From Siphlonurus alternatus (lineage: Eukaryota > Arthropoda > Insecta > Ephemeroptera > Siphlonuridae): 64,000 nucleotides of DNA. Within the stretch, counting starts at the first letter, position 1. Each line of letters starts with the position of its first letter. Position numbers and translations under genes: made by a program. The notes beneath the pieces are model-generated. The model had not been told where the DNA came from. It saw only the letters and a program-made list of their open reading frames with translations, and made no database searches. The stretch covers positions 6,551,979 through 6,615,978 of the forward strand of contig OX463785.1 of NCBI GenBank assembly GCA_949825025.1. The letters run 5' to 3'. Of this stretch, positions 15,184-28,000 are shown piece after piece.

Positions 15184-16007
15184 TCAGTGCTTGGGCAGCA
15201 CAAGCTTCTCACAAGTAATCACCAGATGGCTCCTCTGTTGGCAAAACCGTTGAACGGCACCCACCGAGATCTGAGGGGCTTGTCGACAGTCTAACCGGAC
15301 GAGAGCAGTTAGTCGTGTGAGGTGCTCAACGCTGAGATCTGTTACGAGCTTGCAACCCGAGAGGTCTAGACACCTCAGGGTATGAAGGGTAGGAGCCGCA
15401 GGGGTGGCCAGCTGAGCTACGCCCGCGTCTGTCACCTTGTAGCAAGAGCTGAGGGAGAGCTGCTCGAGGGAGCGTAGAAACTGAACTATGTACCTCAACG
15501 TGACGTCAGATATGTCGCATCCTGCCAGACGAAGTTCCCTCAGTCCCCTCAGTCTAGATCTAGAATCAGCCAATCCTGGACGAGAATCCGTAGGTGGTGA
15601 TAGAATTTCTCTAAGACTCGAATCATTAAGTCCAGATACAAAACTTAAGTCTAGAACTGAAAGTGCGGGACAAGCACATGTTCTCAGTGCACTGACACAA
15701 CCTAGCCAGGTACAGCCTTGAAGAGAAAGTGCTTGAAGTTGTGGAATTCTTGGTAATAACCATCCTAATTGCTTGGCGCTAGTGGAACTCCAATCTAGAC
15801 TAAGTGAGGCTGGTTGACGTCTGACTACGCCTTGTAAGTGTGCCGCTGCGACTCTGCAATGTGCTAGAGATACAGATTTCCAAAGAGCAGGTTGTGAAGC
15901 AAACGAAGCCCAGGATCGACACACGAGCATGCAGCAACACAAATCTTGCGAGTTGAGGCGTCGAAACACGAGAGACATCACTCCGCGGTCCAGAGCAAGG
16001 TTGCTTC
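15184..16007 (-). CDS. KDM2: KDM2 exon 14 (F-box, leucine-rich repeats, stop)
   Basis: The acceptor is AACTTTGATGTTGCAG. Phase 1 from exon 13 fits. It encodes residues 823-1096, with F-box helix residues [20 protein letters not shown] and repeats such as [13 protein letters not shown] and [14 protein letters not shown]. The family's LSPPTD.RPG insert between repeats is present. Confidence 0.94.
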
Positions 16008-19000
16008 CTGCAACATCAAAGTTGGTTCTCTGTACGAACCTTCAGGGACTTGCAAGCAAGTCCAATATAGTCCCAAGTGTTATAATTAGAAAAAAAGCAA
16101 AGAGGAAAAAAAGGATAAAAATATTAGTTTGGAATTTGAAAATTTTGGTGGTTAAGAAAAGAAATGTTATTTTTTCCACAAAATGTAACCAAAAATACCA
16201 CAAAATTAAATGAAATTTCAGCAAAATTCAGAATTAATGGAGTTTTTTTAATTAATTGGGATTCAATAAAACCAGTCGAAAAAAGAAAAAATAAACTTGT
16301 TAATTATTAGTGGTGCATTCATTTTTCTGTGGATTAATTAAGGGTTAATAAAATAAAAACAAAGCGGCAATCAGGCAAACTTTCACGCAAAGCAACAAAG
16401 TTAGTTTCAGTTTTTAACAGCTGACCAGCCGCCAAACATGTGAATTAAAATTTCTCAGCTACAAACTCAACATCACAACACACAAACTGAGGGTAAGGTA
16501 AAATAATATGAAACAAAACAAAAAAATACATCAATAAAACATTTACTGTACTACAAATCCATAAAGATTAATTTTAATACCAAAATCCAATAAAAATTAT
16601 AAATTTGTGTAATTTTTTCACAAATGTGCAAATTTATGCTGTTTTCTCACAAATTTGCAAAAATATAGTTTGAATAACATAAAATATATAAACAAAATAA
16701 AGAAATATATTTTTGTGACTCATCACAAAATTGTAGTTATAACTTAAACTTACATTATTCATATAAAGAGTATAAAGATGATTTTTTTATATGAACTCAA
16801 ATGTTTTTAGTTTCTTTCAAAGCATTTTTGTTATGCTTTACATTTGAATTAAAAAATTGAGAACAAAAACATTAATATGTAATACACAATGGGGTAGTTT
16901 TGCAATGGGATATTCATCCAAATGCTAAAAAGCCAAAGCAGTGCAAGCCATATTCACAGTGCACACAAAACACCAACAAATTCAAGGCATCCTTAATTTA
17001 GAACTTAGTTCAGCTCCTAAATTGAAGGATACCATTGAAACATGAAAACATATGGAAGACAACTTCATAAATGTTAGAAACGTTATAAAACAAAAATAAT
17101 AATACTGTCACTTTATTATCAGATAAAGGAAAGCTTATTTAGTCTATCCCAGTGGTGAACTAGGGCCTACCTACAAGATTCGACAACCTGCATATTTTTT
17201 TGTTTATTTGTTTTTTTATATTATTACTATTGCAGAAATGAACAAAAGGTACCAAATTATGATACTCTGATTTTTTTTACTTCAGGAAACTATTTTAAAA
17301 AAAAATTAAAAAAATATTGAAAAGTGCAGCCACATTCCCTCTCTGGAGGCATTAATAGGTGTTTAGGCCCTATCCTTTTAATTAAGGATCCAGGGGGGGG
17401 GGAAGGGAGGGGGGAAGGGAGGGGGGAAGGGAGGGGGGGGTAGGGGCAAACAGAACATGTAGAAATTTCAATAATTTTTAAAAATAGTTGACTCAAAAAA
17501 ATCTGAAAAAATTCGTAGCAACATAATTTGGTACCCTCTACTCATTTCTGTAATAAAAATTGTCATGCAGGTTGTCCTTTATTCAACATTTCAAACACCT
17601 CCAGATCCCACCAAAGCGTTTCTAGTTGTAACTTTCACACTGCTGCCTCTCTTACAGGAAGGCTTAAGTTCACCACTGGTATGAAATTACATATGTGCAT
17701 ACAAAAATATTTCAACACAAACAAAAAATTAAAAAAAAGGTTGACAATGCTTTTTTTCTGCAATGCCATTTTTCCACCCTTAGCAGTTGGGGAAAAAACT
17801 AACTAATCATAGCAGCAACTCATTGAACTAATGTGCTACATGTGCTACACTGTGCATTGGAATGATCAACCTAACCCTACATTTTAATTTTTCAAATTGT
17901 TAGCATTAGCCCATTTTTGTATACAGTACTGTAGACATTTAAATGGCATCTTGAATAAAGGCACAAATAGTAAATAAGCCAAGATTTCAACAAATCAGAT
18001 CACTTAAAATTTAAAACAGCATTGTCTAGTCTTACGCTTTCAGCAACAAAAAAGATGGGTAGAGTTGGGATTTTGCTCTTCTAGAGGGAAAACTATGTGA
18101 TGTGGACATAATTTGGTCACTTCTTCCAGATCATCCTAAAGATTTCTTGAGTTTAAAGGGCTTGTAAACTAAATTAGAGGGCTCAGTTTGAAGACTCTGG
18201 AATTTGAAAGGTGAAATTAAAGTCACTTGGTTTTTACTTGATGAGATGGATAAGATGATTTTCTGTGTTGAAATTAGCCAATGACTGATGTTATTTTAGG
18301 TTTCTCATTTTCAGTATGAGTTCATTTTATACTACTGCGGGGTTCCTTGGGGTTAATTTCATACACTGAGCGGCACTATATACGGTAAACTACATTGTAA
18401 GATATGGAGTTTGAGTCAAATGAGTTGCTTGATTGTTATTGCTAGCGGATTATTCATACACCCTGAAGAGGGTTTGTTACGAGGTTTCACTTTAGAATTT
18501 ACCTGGGGTGCGAGGGGTGTTCTTGTCAAGCTCAGCAGGGGCGCTAGGACGCACGACCACGCAAGGACGCCTCAGCTGCTTGGTGGAGCTGCCGCACAGC
18601 TGGGCTGCCAGCTGGGAGCGAAGTGGGGGGCGCCCGGGAGGCGTGGCTGACGTGGTGAGAGGGGGGCGAGGGGTGGGGCCTTCCCCTTCCAGAAGGGGTG
18701 GACCAGCGTCATGCTCAGCTCCCTGCAAACAAACATGGAATCTGTTTTAACAACTTCTGTCAGTTATACAGTTATACATCAAATAGCATTAATTTGATGT
18801 TATAGATTAATTGTTTCTATGTTTCTAAGTGAATGAACGACTGCTTATGAAAATGGTCTTATGTACTCAATTCAAATGTACATATTTTATAATAATTTCA
18901 CCTGTGGATATCAAAAGTGAAGAAAACATTCATATTTGTAATATTTAAGAAGAAATTGAAGTGTTATTTATTTTTAAGGACTGTGTACAGGTTTACTGTT

Positions 19001-22000
19001 GTTGTTTTTTTTTTTTTTTTTTTTTTTTTTAGAAAGTCTGAATATTTAACAAAATTATAAGTGCATTGTAATTACTATGTATTGTTGACTTGTCTTTTAG
19101 AAAGATATATTAAAGATTTGTTTTTACAATAATAATTTTTTTTACATTATAATTTGTCACTCATGAATAAATGGTACCAGTAAAATACTGTGGTAAATGT
19201 TTAATGATGGGAAATAACAGACAATTTTTTAGGTCTGTGTCTGAGTGGAATAAGTTGCCTTGTAATGTAAAACTATGTGACGTTAAACAATTTCCTTCTC
19301 TTCTTAAAAATTATTATATTGTCAAAAATAGTTAGTAATATAAGTTTGACCCTGGCTTATTGCTTTAGCATGTTATGTATGTTTGCAGGTTAGCAGCCAC
19401 TTAACTGTGATATGGTGCCTTAGTGTCTTGCTTGCTACCCTCACCCATTATTTTTGTTCATATGTGTGTATCTTGGGTGTAATAAATAAATAAATAAAAT
19501 AAATAAAATTAATTGTAAATTCTTTGGGAGAATTCTAGTTGGTAATAAGCCAAGCACAGTTTACCTCTGACTCGATGGACAGTCTGCGACGCTTGACCTC
19601 CGGTGAAAGGTGGGGGGGCTCCAGCTTGGCGGGGGAGAGGTGAGGGGGCTCCAACTTGACGAGTGGCAGGGGGGACATCGGCTCCTCACCTCCGTCACTC
19701 TCCATCTGTGGACAACAGTCAATGAAAACCAGCCTAGCTTTGACAGTGTTTTAAATAATATAATAAATTAAGGCTTCAAGCATTACCCGGTGTGGAAAAT
19801 GCTCTCCATAAGCCACCACATTAGAAAATTTTATTTTTTTCTCAGCAACTGTCAAAGCTATTGATTTGAAACCATCTCCAACCTCCCCATTTAGGGATAT
19901 TTTCATAAAGAATCAAAGAGATTATTTTCTTCAAAAAAATCTTTTATGCCAAAAAGAGCAATTTATATATATACAGTATATAATATATATTTTTTTACAT
20001 AGGTTTGAATAAGACAGTGGATGAAACACTGCAAAATCAGCTGACTTGAAGCCTCTGTCGTATAATAAATTATCATATGCAACAATTATTGTTAACTATT
20101 GTTTAAGCAAAGAAAAAAAATGAAACAAAGCACTTGAGTGCTCATAAATTCCAATACCAAAGACGCTACTTCTTATAACTCTGCTGAACAAAACCTCACC
20201 TCTGTTTTGATGGCTCGTCCCACGGCCTCCTTGTTGTCGTGAAGACTCCCCTCGCTGCTCACGCTGCCCCTGCGAGGGCCCGGCATCCCCACCATTCCGC
20301 CAGTCTTGTTGCGGGCTCGGAAATGGCGCGGCTGTAACACGAGAGACCTAACATTAGCTTTGTTTACCAGGTACTGTGTAGCATCAAAGCGGAAAGTTTG
20401 CGAGAAAAGTGAAATAAATTTTATACAATAACATTTATGAGGAAGTTATATATTGAATATTTTATGATAACATCCTATTTATAGTGAACACTCCATTCAA
20501 AAATAAATACTGTATACAAATTGGCCTCCACATATCAGACATTTTTATTAAGATGAAGTATACACTAACATTGTATGGTAAAAGCAAAGAAATAAGACAA
20601 AATGGTCACTTGTATAAGATGCATGGTCATCAACTCATTAGGCTACAAATAAATTTACAGTACACTAAAGACCCTTTACAAATAACAATACCATTGATGA
20701 AGATTTTTTCATTTTCTCTCTGCACGTATAACTTGATTGTTTTTAAATTATAAGTAAAAATAAAACTAAACTAAATTTAGAGAATATTTTTTAACAGGAA
20801 ACTCAACTTCCTTCTTCTTATCATACAAAATAACAGTTCCCAATCTCATTTTCTTACGATTTTGTGCTGTTGCTTTGTATCAGGAAGTTTCTCTTTGGTA
20901 GCTAGATCATCCAATAAACAAAACTAATACTGTACAGAACTTCCAATGTTTGATTAACTATTCTGAAATAAACACCCCTTCATGAGATGAATATTGATGG
21001 AAGACAAAATTTTCTTTACTGATAATTTAGAAGGCTCAATAATTGTGTATTCTATTTAAATCAAAAGCAGGTAAGCTAAAATTAAATTTCGTTATTTAAA
21101 CAGGACACATTAAAATGAAGATGTTAAAAAATTATAAATAATCAAGTATCACAAAAGTCCTGCAATACTACAGTAGTAAAGATAAGGCTAATCATTATCT
21201 TCATGCTGTTAACATTTTACTTTCTCCATTTTGAGACAATAGGTCTGTTTGTAAATTCTGATCAGTGTACTCTGAGCAAGTTTAAGAACAAAAAAAGTGT
21301 TGTTATTTGCACTGCACTTCATACCCTTCTTTACAAACAGATTTAATGGTAAAATTAAATAACCACTTAAAATTGATTTTACATTAGCAATGTTCAATTT
21401 AAGGAAAATAAACCATTGAGGTTGACATAAATTATTGAAAGAAAAGGAAAGGAATAACCAGCAAGGCCTTACCGATCAAAAAAGTCACAGCAGGAGAAAA
21501 TCTTGCGGTCACAGGTTCACACTAATTATTTACATTTTTTCAAGACGTTTCGCATTGTCTAGATGCTTCATTAGTTGTTCTCCTGCTCTGACTTTTTCGA
21601 TCGGTAAGGCCTTGCTGGTTATTCCTATCCTTTTCTTTCAATAATTTACATTAGCAATGAGTATAAATTAAGTGATGGTACCTTGTACTCCATGTTCTTG
21701 CCATCCTTGCAGCATTTCGGACACTCCCAGGAGTTTGGCATGTCCTCGTTGACCTGTCCCTCAAGTTGAGAGCCGGGGGGCAGTCTGGTCTTGGCACAGT
21801 TCGGGTGGATGATCTCGTAGCACACGCTGCACTCCATCAGCAGAGAGGGCACCGCGGCACGCTCGGCACTCTTCTGGATGGGCACCACCGGCTCGTGGCC
21901 CCAACCGTCCAGCTTGCAAACCGTGCATGCAGCCGTCACAGGAAGCATTGGCTGTGAGGGTAGAAGGTATTAAGTATTAATGAGAGGAAGTTGACATTGA

Positions 22001-25000
22001 AAAAACATAAAAACAAATTATCAATTTTACAAATCTAAAAAGTAAATTATGTACATAAAGAATATAGCAATCAAGTGATTAAAAAAAAAAAAATAATACA
22101 TGTAACACTTTAATATGAAACTTTAGAATTTAAAGCAAGAATTAATTTGTACAGATCAGAGGAAGGAAAAGAAGAGGGAAAGATGTACATGGCTAGAGCT
22201 GCATGGCTAGATATTTTTTATTTATTTATTTTTAACTTTTCCTTCCACTCTTTCAACTTGACTCAATGGACAACCTGTATGAAAATATTTTATTGCAGAA
22301 ATGAATAGAGGGTGCAAAGTTATGCTACAGTGCTCTGATATTTTTCATGTCTTTTAGAGTTCGGAAACAATTTTTAAAAATTACAAAAAATTATTGAAAC
22401 TTCAGAAGGATGCGTCACTTCTTAATAAAAGAATAGGACGTGGGTGCAAACCTGATGTTGGCAAACCTTTTTAGCAATAATTCTTGGCCTTTAAAAAACC
22501 TGAAAAATTCTGGGTAGTAATAATTTGATGCCCTCTATTCATTTCTGCATTAAAAAATTTTCATGCAGGCTCTCAACTTGATATTTTTCATGTATATTGT
22601 TCGTTGTTATTACCTGAAGGCACTGCCTCATGACACAGGTCTGCTTGGCTCTTCCCGGCCCTCCAAACTTGACCATGTCCAGACAGAAGCTGCACTCCCC
22701 GCAGTCTGACCGCAGACACGCCTCACACTTCTTGCAGCGAGTGCGACGTCTTCGTGGCCCGCCCCCGGCCGAGCTGTGGCCGCCTCCGGGGGTGGAGGGG
22801 CCTCCGGGGGCGTGAGACTTGCCCCGCCCCCCACCTCGACCACCCCGTCCAGAAGAACCTCGAGCAGCAGGAGCCCCACGGTTGGCAGCACTGCGGCCCA
22901 GTGGGTGACGATGATCCTGAAATATGGCAACATTGCATTCAAATTAATACATTAAGACTGTTGGCTGGAGGAAGAATAGAGCATTAGTTTGAAAGTAATT
23001 ATTATTAATCTTCAGATTTAAAAAAATAAATAAATAAAGTCTATTTTTTTTTTTATAAATAAACAAAAGGATTGCTTAATTTTTAGCCTTGCTCTCATGT
23101 AGACCTGGCTGAGAACTACTACCTCTCTCTCCTCGCCATGCTGATGAGGCCCAGTAGAAATAGCTGTCCATGGCTAGAGAGTGGCACACCAAATTTGTTA
23201 TTTGTGTGATGATTTTGCTAGCAAAAACTAGCTGATCAAGCCAAAAAGAAACTCTCTCTCCCTAAAAAAAAAAGTAAAAACAAGCTGCGAGCCAAACCTA
23301 ATATAAACACAAAATTAATTTTTCTCTTTTTGCTGGGTCAATGACGGCAAAAAGCTTGAACTATCTCCCTTCCCAACAAATCTTTTTCTAACATATGTGT
23401 TCCTATCCTCTCTTTTTAAATAAATAACATAATTTTTGACAGAAATTCATTCATTCATTCATTCTTACGACAGTCCCCGCAGTAATGTCACCCACCAGGG
23501 TCCCGTCAGAAGGTGGTCTGAGCACGGGTCTTCCGGTCACCGAGAGTGCTGGGTTGTCCTGGCAGTGGGCGTGCACCAGGTCGCGCACGTCCGTGATCAG
23601 GTTGATGGGGCTGTTGATGAGCTCCGGCACATTCTTCTTGTGAGGAGGCAGCTCGTGCAGGTACATCACGATGGCCTTCAGACCGTGCAGCTCCTGTCAA
23701 AACATAAGTCGAGTCAGTTGCAAAAATGATATTACACTGCTGTTTTTTTTAATAATAGAGTACGTACTCAAAGAAAGATTCTTTAAAAATATAAATAACA
23801 AATAATTGTGTGTGAAAAGAGTGTTTTCAGCGTTGATTTACTTAGAAAGTTAACATGAACAGAACTTTACCAGGGTGTATTAAATTCCCAAGTGGAATGA
23901 AACCAATAACAGGCGGGACGTAAACCTTTCTTTAAAATAAAGCTGATGGGTTATATGAACTTACATAAATAGGTTTACTGAAAAAATAAAATTCCGTTTT
24001 TTCTCTCTTTTTTTTTTATGATCAAATTCCATGATTTCTTCACACTTTCCAGACAATTCCAGGAGCATTCTAAGTGTTTTTTGGGTTAAAAAAAAGGAGT
24101 ATTCATGTTATTTTATGATTTGTAGAATGTTGTACTGTACACTCTATTTACAGAGGGTTTGGGGAAAGAAAAAAAGGGGAGCAATGGGCAGATCTACTAA
24201 CAATGTGACAAATTTGAGGAAGGGAGAAGATCCTAACACCACTCTAGATTCTCTCCTACTATTAGAACCAAAAAGTTGTACCCCTGAATACAAGTTCCAT
24301 ACTAGAACCCAGGCTACTGACCTGCATGGTGAGATGGATCTGCTCCCGGGGTCTGTTTGCGGCCCTCGCAGCCTCTTCCTCGGGAGGCAGGGTGAGGTGA
24401 GAGTTCCCTAGCAGGCAGTGCACGTAGCGCTCCAGCACGTACCACAGCATTTCCGTGAAGAACGGGTACCGGAACTTCTGTGGCACCTGTGATACATTGC
24501 TTTGGTGAGTATATGGTGAAAGTATTATCCCGTGATACATTGCTTTAATGAGATGAATATGGTGGAAGTATTATAAGCACAAAAAATGTTATAAGAACCT
24601 AAATAAACACAAAGTTAACTTTAAATCTTTAAAAGATATTTCTCAGTCTCAAATGTTTAAATAGGAAGTATGGTACGTACTACTACGTACAGTACAAAAA
24701 GTATTAAAAAATGAAAATTATGAAAAATCTGAGTGTTAACTCATTAACATTAACTTGAATTTACAATAAAAAAATAAAAGTTCAAGATTGTAATAATTTA
24801 GTATTATGATCATGTACTCTAGGCTCTAAATTCAATGATATGAAAAATTTAGAGCCTAGAGTACATGATCATAATACTAGAACTCTTTTAAATGAACCTG
24901 CTACAACTCCAATAAGTAATAATAGATTTGGAGAAAGAACATGGAATTTTGTGCTACCAAAAATTTGGAACGAAATACCGATCAATTGACCAAAAAATGT

Positions 25001-28000
25001 TATTGAAAAAAGTGCTGAGAAAGCATATATTAAATAATTTGCGATAATGTGAGCTGTATAACCATTCTATTAATTCTATTCGTGCTTCTGTTTAAGCTGA
25101 AGGGTTTAAATTTGTTCGTGCATATTTTTGATTGGTTTGTTTTTATCTTTTGTTAATGTTATTAAGGGTAAGGTAACGCCACCAATGTTAAAGGGGTACT
25201 GAAGGGAACACTTTTTTAATATCATCTTATCAACAAAAATAAGACCGATTCACTGGTAATAATCATTTTCTTGTTCAGGCCCCCAAATTTGAATTCCAGT
25301 GACCAACGGCTAAAAAGTGAAGTTGTGACGTATCGGTCTGGTCACACGCGATGTCCAGTAGCAATTTTATGGCGAGATGAGAGCAGATGCGGCGATACCA
25401 GATGTTGGCTGTCATTAAAATAAACACAAATTTTCAACGTCTATATGAAATCATCTTTCGTCTTTTTCAACGATTGGGATGAAATCACAATTCAATTTCC
25501 TATCTAGCGGTATAAAAATTATTTTTCTGTGATGCTTAGAACAATTTATAGTAAAGTGCAATTGCATGAAAATGCATTGATGCAATTCTCAATCTCAGCT
25601 AATATGCATCGCACAAGAATGACATTTATACTAATCGATTGGAAATTTTATCATCAGTTACGCACTATCATTAAAAATTACGAAAATTGGTAATTAACAA
25701 AAGTTGATATTTTGTATTTATTACATTTATTTTATTGACACCAGTTAGATTTATGATTTCCGGTGAAGCGCGGCGACTCCTGCGACGGCTACCATCACCA
25801 TCGCCACTCCAATTTTTTTCCCATTTTACTACATTCATGGCAATAAAATAAAAAAATAAAATTTTATCTTTTGTTAATTATCAATTTTCGTAATTTTTAA
25901 TAATAGTGCGTAACTGATGATAAAATTTCCAATCGATTAGTATAAATGTCATTCTTGTGCGATGCATATTAGCTGAGATTGAGAATTGCATTAATGCATT
26001 TTCATGCAATTGCACTTTACTATAAATTGTTCTAATCATCACAGAAAAATAATTTTTGTACCGCTAGATAGGGAATTCAATTGTGATTTCATCCCAATCG
26101 TTGAAAAAAACGAAAGATGATTTCATATAGACGTTGAAAATTTGTGTTTATTTTAATGACAGCCAACATCCGGTATCGCCGCTTCTGCTCTCATCTCGCC
26201 ATAAAATTGCTACTGGACATCGCGTGTGACCAGACCGATACGTCACAACTTCACTTTTTAGCCGTTGGTCACTGGAATTCAAATTTGGGGGCCTGAACAA
26301 GAAAATGATTAGTATTAGTGAATCGGTCTTATTTTTATTGATAAGATGATATTAAAAAAGTGTTCCCTTCAGTACACCTTTAAAAAAAATCCCTCTCACA
26401 AAAATTCTGAAAAAAATTTAAAATGTTCTCCTCTACACCCCCTATCAGTAGCTAAAATATCAGGTGTACAAATACGATCTAGTTTTTGAGCTATGAATTT
26501 TTAAAGTTGACCAATTTAACATGGGAGTTTCATTTCTCCATGTTAAAGTAGTCAACTTTAAAAATTTATAACTCAAAAACTAGATCGTATTTGTATACCT
26601 GATATTTTAGGTACTGATAGGGGGTATAGAGGAGAACATTTTAAATTTTTTTCAGAATTTTTGTGAGAGGGATTTTTTTTAACATTGGTGGCGTTACCTT
26701 ACCCTTAATGTATTGTTTTTGTATTATTATTTTTAATTAATATAGGTAATTTTGTTTAAGCTTACTATACGTGTTGAATAATTGTATGTAACTCAGTTCC
26801 AACCGATAGGGCTTCATTTAGGGCCTTGGTTGGACTGTATTTGTACACAATTTAATAGTAAAAAACTTAAAAAAAAAAAAAAAAAAAAATGAATTGAATT
26901 GAATTGAATTGAAATTCTGACAGATTTATTTTGTTTTGTTTTTGTTGCCAAACTGACTGTTCAATCATTTTTTTTTTTTTTTTACAATGAAAATTTAAAA
27001 AATAATGATTTTACTTTTTTGTTGTAATTCATGTTTATACATCTATTGAGTGAATAAAGTCAATTCAAAGGAAACTAAATAAATACTTTTGTTTCCTTTA
27101 ACATAGATTTTCTTCAAAATAAAGTATGTAGTAGAAATAAAGGTATTTTTTTGACAAATTTAAAAACAAAGGCGATCTCCTCACCTTGGTGGTATCCTCG
27201 ACTTGTGCGGTACGCAGCTGCTTCTCGATGCCGAAGGAGTGCAGGAAGTTTCCCCCGAAGACCAGGGAGTCCTTGGGGGTGAACACTGCGTGGATCCAGC
27301 CGGAGGGGATGAAGAAGGTGTTGCCCTCGGACAGGAACACGCGGCCGCACTTGTCCACCGTGTCCCCGAAGAACACGTCGCCCTGCTTGCCACTCAACAC
27401 CCAACTCTCGTACAGTCGGACGTTGCGTTCAGTGGGCGGGATCAGCCAGAAGATCTGGTGACACAGAGTAATGTCAAGCACAGACCAACTACTGCACTCT
27501 TCAGATATTATAACTTCCAATAATATTTTTTTTTATATGATTATTATATTCTAATTTCTCCTTCGACTGATGAAGCATCTGGATGATGTGAAACATTTCA
27601 AAATGTAAATAGCATTTGAGTGAACCTCTGTGACTGCAAGATTTTCACCTGCTATGACTCTTTTGATCAGTAAGGCTTTGCTGGTTATTTCTATATCTTT
27701 TCCTTTAGTAAGATTATCACAACCTAAATGGTTTATTTTCCTTAAAAAAAAAAAAGATTTTATTTTTATAAATCATTACAAGCCAAGGAAAACGTTACAA
27801 CATTCCACGTCCTCACCTTTGCTCCCTTGAGGATGTGGTACCACACTGAAGTTCCTCCAAAGTCCACGTGGAAGTCGGTGTAGCAGCCCTTGACGGACAT
27901 GAGACAGTACTTCTGCACCTTGGGGTACATCATGTCCTCCAGAAGGTTGGTGGCCTCCGTCTGAGCTTCCTTCAGGTGACGAGGCCACACACAGTCCACC

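Larger units (their letters stand above)
16008..18502. other. KDM2 intron 13
   Basis: 2.5 kb of AT-rich sequence with one MITE-1 copy (17180-17580) and a G-rich minisatellite. No further exon is needed, because the phases of exons 13 and 14 match directly. Confidence 0.7.

Noticed and set aside
15488..15721. A plus-strand frame of 77 codons
   Set aside because: Antisense shadow of the KDM2 leucine-rich repeat exon.
22628..22942. A 104-codon minus-strand frame rich in Val, Leu and Pro over KDM2 exon 9
   Set aside because: It is a shifted frame of the CXXC exon, whose true frame has the zinc ligands.
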